A stretch of 9,622 bases of DNA, taken from positions 1-9,622 of the forward strand of contig CACYBV010000042.1 in NCBI GenBank assembly GCA_902772745.1. Direction: 5' to 3'. A model generated the notes under the pieces. It did not search any database. It saw only the letters and a program-made list of their open reading frames with translations, and was not told the origin of the DNA. The position numbers were made by a program, and so were the translations under genes. Shown piece after piece: positions 1-4,128 of this stretch. This DNA comes from an uncultured Eubacteriales bacterium. Its GTDB lineage: Bacteria > Bacillota > Clostridia > Lachnospirales > Lachnospiraceae. Every line of letters starts with the position of its first letter. Position 1 is the first letter of the stretch.

Positions 1-1
1 C

Positions 2-157
2 CGGTATCAGATTATCCTGCATTACCGGGAGGAGGATGAGACGGAAATCCTGATCCGGATCCTGGGTTTCGGGCCGAAACTCAGGGTGACGGCGCCGGAA
101 GCCTTTGTTTCCCTGATCCGGGAAAGGCTGGAAAGACAGAAAAGCTGCGGACAATGA
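2..157 (+). CDS. WYL-domain transcriptional regulator, C-terminal fragment (5' end outside window)
   Basis: The open frame enters from the left edge and ends at TGA 155-157, giving the last 51 residues of a protein. The segment reads ETEILIRILGFGPKLRV followed by TAPEAFVSLIRERLERQ. This is the typical closing block (WCX part) of YafY/DeoR-like WYL regulators, where a beta-rich stretch and a G-x-G-x-x-x-x-V turn lead into a final helix. Such proteins usually carry an N-terminal winged HTH and a WYL ligand-sensing domain, neither of which is visible here, so the target and ligand cannot be inferred. The stop codon lies inside the loop of the terminator at 141-178. The gene therefore ends its own transcription unit and is probably unrelated to what follows. 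The family call is fairly firm; the specific role is unknown. Confidence 0.8.
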   Translation, partial: RYQIILHYREEDETEILIRILGFGPKLRVTAPEAFVSLIRERLERQKSCGQ

Positions 158-178
158 CAAGTTCGCAGCTTTTTTTTC
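141..178 (+). terminator. Intrinsic terminator of the WYL gene
   Basis: AAAGCTGCGGAC (141-152) pairs with GTTCGCAGCTTT (161-172), with one G-T wobble and an 8-nt loop. The hairpin runs directly into a tract of nine T residues (169-177 region). The stop codon of the upstream gene sits in the loop, a compact arrangement common in Firmicutes. It separates the WYL gene from the RNA/DUF2828 cassette downstream. Confidence 0.88.
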
Positions 179-214
179 GTGATTCCGGGGTCTTTCTCTG
201 GTATGATAAGGCTA
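179..214 (+). promoter_or_regulatory. Extended -10 promoter for the tRNA-like RNA
   Basis: TGGTATGAT at 199-207 is an extended -10 element (TG-n-TATGAT, five of six matches to TATAAT). It predicts a transcription start near 213-215. The -35 region (about 179-184, GTGATT) is poor, which is tolerated by extended -10 promoters. The predicted start lies a few bases before the 5' strand of the RNA's closing stem (219-225), which supports the placement. It follows directly after a terminator, as expected for a new transcription unit. Confidence 0.55.
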
Positions 215-241
215 TCGAAAGACACAGACAGCAAATCCTTT

Positions 242-311
242 ACCGGAATAGCTAAATGGTCAGCACATGGTTTATGCCCATGGTTTTGCAGGTCCGAATC
301 CTGCTTCCAGA
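242..311 (+). other. tRNA-like cloverleaf domain (degenerate, no CCA)
   Basis: All four arms of a tRNA can be drawn. The acceptor pairs 242-248 with 305-311 (five of seven pairs, with A-A and C-A mismatches). Then come U8-A9 (249-250) and a D arm with GCT/AGC stem (251-253, 262-264) and a loop carrying the conserved GG at 258-259. The anticodon arm CATGG/CCATG (266-270, 278-282) is perfect, with a 7-nt loop TTTATGC that has U33 and a UAU triplet at the anticodon place. A 5-nt variable loop (283-287) leads to the T arm GCAGG/CCTGC (288-292, 300-304) with loop TCCGAAT. The acceptor mismatches, C instead of U at T-loop position 55, and A residues in place of CCA argue against a working tRNA. The retained GG and T-loop C56 would still allow the D-loop/T-loop elbow contact. 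Confidence 0.72.
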
Positions 312-411
312 AAAACGTGTCTTGTGTAAAGGTGCATACAGCAATCTTGGATCACCATCTTCGGGTAATGGAAAGAATCTGTTCTCAGAGAGAACAGAGC
401 ACCTTGTCTTA

Positions 412-443
412 AGGGATGGGGCAGGAAACCCCATTCCTCTTTT
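412..443 (+). terminator. Terminator-like hairpin ending the tRNA-like RNA
   Basis: A 10-bp stem (412-421 with 429-438, one G-T pair) contains four consecutive G-C pairs and a 7-nt loop. It is followed by CTTTTG. The U-tract is short, so termination may be partial. Partial read-through would supply mRNA for the DUF2828 gene, for which no separate promoter is obvious. Confidence 0.5.
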
Positions 444-469
444 GAAAAACAAAGTTCCGGGAAATATCT

Positions 470-491
470 GCGGCGCTGAGGAAGGTGCCGC
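470..491 (+). other. GC-rich leader hairpin between the RNA and the DUF2828 start
   Basis: GCGGCGCT (470-477) pairs with GGTGCCGC (484-491) with two G-T wobbles and loop GAGGAA. It lies about 30 nt before the ribosome binding site of the gene at 544. It could be a second termination or processing point for the RNA, or part of the mRNA leader. No known riboswitch is recognised. Confidence 0.35.
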
Positions 492-543
492 TCGTGTTGT
501 TAAGCATTATATCAGCAGATAAGAGGAGGGGAGGCGATATCCG

Positions 544-2010
544 ATGCTGAATGAACTGAAAACTGAAGCCAGCAGAACACTGACAGAGAACGGCGCAGTG
601 ACTTACCGCTCGACAGGTTCGGAATGCCTGGACCTTTTTTCGGCGATCGGCGCGCTCCGATCGGCGCCGGATCAGGAGGTGATTACCCGTTTTATCCGCG
701 CCTATGCGGACGACCGGGACCTTGCGATGAAAATCCTCTTTTACGCCAGAGACATCCGCGGGGGTCTGGGCGAACGCCGGGTATTCTGCACAATCCTTCG
801 GTGGCTTGCGAAAAACCATCCGGAATCGGTTCGGAAGAATGTGCAGCTGATCAGCGAATACGGCCGTTTTGACGACCTGTGCGCACTCCTTTCGACGCCG
901 TGTGAAGAAGAGGCGCTCCGCTGTATCAAAGAGCAGTTGGATCGGGACCTTCAGGCAGACGCACAGGAGGGCGAAGTCTCGCTCCTTGCAAAATGGCTGC
1001 CGTCCGTGAATGCCTCAAATGCCCGGACGGTTTTTCGGGCAAAACGGATTGCAGGGAAATTCGGATATCAGGAAGCGGAGTACCGGAAGATGCTTACGAA
1101 GCTCCGTGCCCGCATCCGGATCATCGAGAACAGCCTTCGGGAGAAGGATTATTCTTTCGACTATGAGAAGCAGCCTTCAAAGGCGCTTTTTAAGTACAGA
1201 AAAGCCTTTCTCAGAAATGATGGGGAAAGATATCAGAAATTCCTCGAAAAAGCCGAAAAACAGCCTTCTGCGCTTCATACGGGCACACTGACGCCGTATG
1301 ACATCATTGCGCCGCTTATAGCTTATAACGGCTTCCATGCACTTTCCGAGGAGGAGCAAAAGAGCATCGATGTGACCTGGAACGCCCAGGAGGACTTCAC
1401 GGGAGATGAGAATGCACTTGTTGTCGTGGACGGCTCCGGTTCAATGTACGGTTACGGCAATCCGATGCCTGCTGCGGTTGCACAGTCCCTCGGCATCTAC
1501 TTTGCCGAGCGGAACAAAGGCGCTTTCCATAATCATTTCATCACTTTCGGCGCGAATCCGAAACTGGTGAGAATCAAGGGAAAAGACATCGCGGAGAAAC
1601 TGCGGTACACGATGAGTTTCGATGACTGCAGCAATACGGACCTGCAGAAAGTATTCGACCTGATTCTTTGCACCGCAGTGAAAAATCACCTTCCTCAGGA
1701 GGAGCTGCCTGAAAAGCTGTACATTATCTCCGACATGGAATTTGACTGCTGCAGAAATGCGGAGCTGACAAATTTTGAATCGGCAAAACGGAAATTTGAA
1801 GAGGCGGGTTATCACCTGCCGGAGGTGGTGTTCTGGAATGTGCAGTCCCGTAACAATCAGCAGCCCGTCCGGAAAAACGCGCAGGGTGCGGCACTTCTGT
1901 CCGGCGGCTCGCCGCAGATTTTCAGGATGCTGAAAGGCGGTATTCTGGACCCGTTTTCACTGATGATTGATATACTTTCATCGGAGAGGTACTGCAGAAT
2001 TTCGGCCTGA
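544..2010 (+). CDS. DUF2828 family protein: TROVE/Ro60-like helical domain plus C-terminal vWA domain
   Basis: This 488-residue soluble protein has no signal peptide or membrane segment. The N-terminal part is helical and carries DUF2828/TROVE-type landmarks: RDIRGGLGERRVF (69-81), a GRFDDL segment (107-112) and AKWLPS (149-154). The C-terminal part is a von Willebrand A domain with a complete MIDAS: DGSGS at 296-300, a Thr in SNTDL (365) and an Asp in ISDMEF (397). Ro60 proteins form a HEAT-repeat ring that binds misfolded RNA ends in its hole and Y RNA on its surface, and bacterial relatives work with the exonuclease PNPase in RNA quality control. DUF2828 proteins are a less studied branch of this group, so an RNA-binding role here is inferred. 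ATG 544 is chosen because AGGAGG/GGAGG (524-534) lies 9 nt upstream. The tRNA-like RNA directly upstream is the likely partner. No RtcB ligase or RtcA cyclase gene is seen nearby. Confidence 0.85.
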   Translation: MLNELKTEASRTLTENGAVTYRSTGSECLDLFSAIGALRSAPDQEVITRFIRAYADDRDLAMKILFYARDIRGGLGERRVFCTILRWLAKNHPESVRKNVQLISEYGRFDDLCALLSTPCEEEALRCIKEQLDRDLQADAQEGEVSLLAKWLPSVNASNARTVFRAKRIAGKFGYQEAEYRKMLTKLRARIRIIENSLREKDYSFDYEKQPSKALFKYRKAFLRNDGERYQKFLEKAEKQPSALHTGTLTPYDIIAPLIAYNGFHALSEEEQKSIDVTWNAQEDFTGDENALVVVDGSGSMYGYGNPMPAAVAQSLGIYFAERNKGAFHNHFITFGANPKLVRIKGKDIAEKLRYTMSFDDCSNTDLQKVFDLILCTAVKNHLPQEELPEKLYIISDMEFDCCRNAELTNFESAKRKFEEAGYHLPEVVFWNVQSRNNQQPVRKNAQGAALLSGGSPQIFRMLKGGILDPFSLMIDILSSERYCRISA

Positions 2011-2028
2011 ATTTCGGATCAACTTTAC

Positions 2029-2084
2029 GCAGAATCGGAACCGGGAGCATAATGACTGAATTATGCTCCCGGTTCCGATTCTGC
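2029..2084. repeat. Perfect 25-bp inverted repeat (hairpin) after the DUF2828 gene
   Basis: Positions 2029-2053 are the exact reverse complement of 2060-2084, with a 6-nt loop GACTGA. The stem is 25 bp with no mismatch, much longer than the other hairpins here. It starts 19 nt after the stop codon. Neither side has a T-tract, so it is not a classical intrinsic terminator, although it could protect the 3' end of the mRNA or pause polymerase. The short palindrome CTGCCGGCAG (2081-2090) overlaps the right arm. It could also be a small palindromic repeat element present elsewhere in the genome. Confidence 0.85.
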
Positions 2085-2153
2085 CGGCAGGACTGCAGAT
2101 AAGCCCCCCGTTATTTCGCACTTTTCGCCGCTTCAGGCGGAATTACGGCTTAA

Positions 2154-2161
2154 AACTGTCC
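2154..2161 (-). promoter_or_regulatory. Possible regulator half-site GGACAGTT (read on - strand)
   Basis: The 8-mer GGACAGTT appears here on the - strand, 29 nt before the -35 box of the GH35 gene promoter. The same 8-mer occurs on the + strand 40 nt before the gene at 4129. Shared motifs in front of co-functional genes suggest an operator for the AraC-type regulator at 6962, but an 8-mer match is weak evidence. Confidence 0.25.
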
Positions 2162-2190
2162 AAAAAGTATCGATTTCAGTAAAAATTTTC

Positions 2191-2219
2191 TTGCCAGTTT
2201 TCACAATCTTATATAAAAT
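2191..2219 (+). promoter_or_regulatory. Sigma-A type promoter of the GH35 gene
   Basis: TTGCCA (2191-2196) is followed after 17 nt by TAAAAT (2214-2219) in an A/T-rich stretch, predicting a transcription start near 2226 and a leader of about 36 nt. TATAAA at 2212-2217 is an alternative -10 with 15-nt spacing. This is the clearest consensus promoter in the sugar region. Confidence 0.6.
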
Positions 2220-2261
2220 ACTATTATCAGCAGAAAATATCTTTCAGCGGGAGGAAAAAAT

Positions 2262-3854
2262 ATGAGCATTCCAAGAACAGAAACAAGAAACGGCCAGAAA
2301 ATCCTCCTGGTCGATGACAAACCCTTCATTCTCCTGTCCGGAGAACTGCACAATTCCAGTTCATCAACGCTGGAATACATGGAGCCGATTTGGGACAAAA
2401 TGCAGGCGCTGCATTTAAACAGCCTGTTGTTCCCGGTAACCTGGCAGCAGGTGGAGCCTGTGGAAGGCGAGTTTCATTTTGAGCTTGTCGACGGTTTAAT
2501 CGAACAGGCAAAAGCACACGGGATGAAATTCGGCATCCTCTGGTTCGGAGCCTGGAAGAACGCCGCCTGCTCTTATGCACCGGCCTGGGTTAAGACGGAT
2601 ATAAAGCGCTTCCCCCGGGCAGAAGTAGAAAAGGGACTGAATTTCATAAATGTCCCCTTCAAGTTTTTTCCGATGCCTTATACGACGCTGTCTGCATTCT
2701 CGGAGGAAACAACGAAAATGGACGCCCGGGCTTTCTCAAAGCTTTGCGCGCATCTTCGCGAATATGATACCGATCACACGGTGGTGCTGATCCAGGTGGA
2801 GAACGAAACCGGGCTCCTGGGCGCCGGAAGGGATCACAGTGATATCGCGGATGCGGCGTTTGCCGAAAAAGTTCCTGCAGAGCTTGTGGAAGGCCTGCTT
2901 GCCCGTAAGGACGGACTGGTTCCGGATGTCAAAGAAGCGTTGGAGCACTGTCAGGAAGGCAGCTGGGAAGAAGTCTTCGGCGAAGCTGCGGAAGAGATGT
3001 TCATGGCATATTATACGGCGAAGCATATCGAAGCCGTCGCGGCGGCGGGGAAAGCAGAGTACCCGATCCCGATGTACGCGAACTGCTGGCTTGTGCAGGG
3101 CGGAAAGCCCGGCGAATATCCCTCCGGCGGTCCGGTATACCGGGTAATGGAACTCTACCAGACCGCAGCCCCCTCGCTTTCCTGGGTCGCGCCGGACATT
3201 TATATTCCACAGTATATCGATACCTGCAAAAAGTACACGAAGCAGGGGAATCCTTTGTTCATCCCCGAGATTGCGCTGCAGTTCAGGGCAACTTCCCGGC
3301 TGATGTATGCGGTTGGAAAGTACCATGCGATCTGCTTCGCGCCGTTTGGAATCGAGGACATCGGAAAGCCGGCGGATACTTCTCTTGGAGAACTTGTCGG
3401 TATGGATGTGAGCGACCCGGCGCTGAAAAACGTGCTGGATCCCGTGGTTTACGGAAGAGTAAACGAACTGATCGGCGGCATGATGCCGGTTCTCACTTCG
3501 CTTTACGGAACGAATGATCTGCAGGCAGTGATCGAAGAGGACCCGGAGGAGCGGACGATGAAGTTCGGCGATATGGCGGTTTCCGGCAGCTTTATGCCGG
3601 GATTAAGCGCAGGCGCAGGCGCCCTTCTTGCAGCGAAAACCGCGCCGGATGAGTATTACCTGCTCGGCTATGATACGATTCCGTCTTTTACCTCCCTCGA
3701 TCCCGAAAAACCGTTTACGGAATACCTGTCGATCGAGGAAGGAGAATTCATCGACGGAGAATGGGTGATGCACCGCCTCCTGAACGGCGATGAGGAACAT
3801 ATCCGCTTCGGAGCGCCGACGCTGCTTCGCATCCGCATTCACCGGTATTCATAA
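2262..3854 (+). CDS. GH35-type beta-galactosidase-like glycoside hydrolase (DUF5597-containing)
   Basis: This 530-residue enzyme has no signal peptide, so it is probably cytoplasmic. The N-terminal two-thirds is a TIM barrel of the GH35/GH42 type: SGELHNSS (26-33), WDKMQALHLNSLLFPVTWQQVEP spanning 44-66, and the acid/base motif QVENETG (178-184, Glu182). The likely nucleophile is Glu336 in IPEIAL. The C-terminal part (about 375-530) matches the DUF5597 layout that follows the barrel in this subgroup. The family releases terminal beta-galactose from oligosaccharides. With rhamnose genes nearby, galactose-decorated rhamnogalacturonan fragments are a plausible but unproven substrate. GGGAGG (2249-2254) lies 7 nt before ATG 2262 and supports the start. 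It has its own promoter and is separated from the next gene by 274 nt without a clear terminator. Confidence 0.85.
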   Translation: MSIPRTETRNGQKILLVDDKPFILLSGELHNSSSSTLEYMEPIWDKMQALHLNSLLFPVTWQQVEPVEGEFHFELVDGLIEQAKAHGMKFGILWFGAWKNAACSYAPAWVKTDIKRFPRAEVEKGLNFINVPFKFFPMPYTTLSAFSEETTKMDARAFSKLCAHLREYDTDHTVVLIQVENETGLLGAGRDHSDIADAAFAEKVPAELVEGLLARKDGLVPDVKEALEHCQEGSWEEVFGEAAEEMFMAYYTAKHIEAVAAAGKAEYPIPMYANCWLVQGGKPGEYPSGGPVYRVMELYQTAAPSLSWVAPDIYIPQYIDTCKKYTKQGNPLFIPEIALQFRATSRLMYAVGKYHAICFAPFGIEDIGKPADTSLGELVGMDVSDPALKNVLDPVVYGRVNELIGGMMPVLTSLYGTNDLQAVIEEDPEERTMKFGDMAVSGSFMPGLSAGAGALLAAKTAPDEYYLLGYDTIPSFTSLDPEKPFTEYLSIEEGEFIDGEWVMHRLLNGDEEHIRFGAPTLLRIRIHRYS

Positions 3855-4128
3855 TATTCGTCATTCCGTCCAGGCAGAGCGAGCGGAAGAATCCCGAAAG
3901 GATATCGGCAGAATAGCGGGATCCGCCGACCGCACCGAGGAAGAACAGGCATGGCGGCTTTTATGAACCAGTATAAAAATCATAACTGTTCGGCATCTCA
4001 TTCGAAATGGCGCGCATTTCTCATCCAAACGGTCAGAGGCTTTGTCTCCAGACAAATACAGTCAATTGCTGACGGGGTGCCGGACAGTTACATAAAGTCA
4101 AACATAATCCGACAATAGGGAGGTTTCA
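3855..4128. other. Intergenic region between the two hydrolase genes
   Basis: No gene, RNA or good terminator was found. A 64-codon antisense frame (3861-4055) and a 40-odd codon sense frame without a start codon look like chance. Promoter candidates are weak: CATAAT at 4103-4108 as a -10 without a matching -35, or TTGCTG (4066-4071) followed after 17 nt by TACATA (4089-4094). The motif GGACAGTT is at 4082-4089. The ribosome binding site of the next gene is GGGAGG at 4118-4123. Confidence 0.5.
4082..4089 (+). promoter_or_regulatory. Possible regulator half-site GGACAGTT
   Basis: This is the exact 8-mer also found inverted at 2154-2161, here overlapping the weak promoter candidates of the hydrolase gene at 4129. 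Related GGACA motifs precede the genes at 6962 and 7998. It could be a binding half-site, or chance. Confidence 0.25.

Larger units (their letters stand above)
214..443 (+). ncRNA. Candidate Y-like non-coding RNA with a tRNA-like module, upstream of a Ro/TROVE-like gene
   Basis: This stretch has no credible coding frame but is dense in secondary structure. From 5' to 3' it contains a 7-bp perfect stem AAGACAC (219-225) with GTGTCTT (317-323) that encloses a tRNA-like cloverleaf (242-311). A second 7-bp perfect stem pairs AAGGTGC (329-335) with GCACCTT (399-405). Inside it lies an 8-bp hairpin at 379-397 (CTGTTCTC/GAGAACAG, 3-nt loop). A 10-bp hairpin at 412-438 is followed by TCTTTT. Known bacterial Y RNAs (for example YrlA) combine a Ro-binding stem with a tRNA-mimicking module and are often encoded beside their Ro protein. 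The gene at 544 is a Ro-like protein, so a Y-RNA role is the best reading. The start is inferred from the promoter and the end from the terminator-like hairpin. It could instead be a structured 5' leader read through into the downstream gene. Confidence 0.62.

Noticed and set aside
242..311. A functional tRNA-Ile(UAU) gene
   Set aside because: The acceptor stem has A-A and C-A mismatches, T-loop position 55 is C, and no CCA is encoded. The domain is also embedded in further stems that a free tRNA gene would not have.
256..522. Open frame of 88 codons on the + strand over the RNA region
   Set aside because: It has no ribosome binding site, overlaps the tRNA-like fold and the hairpins, and its product resembles no protein family.
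409..819. Antisense frame of 136 codons over the start of the DUF2828 gene
   Set aside because: It overlaps a well-supported gene and its leader, and the translated product shows no family features.
2029..2084. Ordinary intrinsic terminator
   Set aside because: No T-tract follows the hairpin on either strand. It is reported as an inverted repeat, with possible termination or 3' protection left open.
3861..4055. Antisense frame of 64 codons between the two hydrolase genes
   Set aside because: There is no good ribosome binding site or recognisable motif; low-complexity composition suggests chance.
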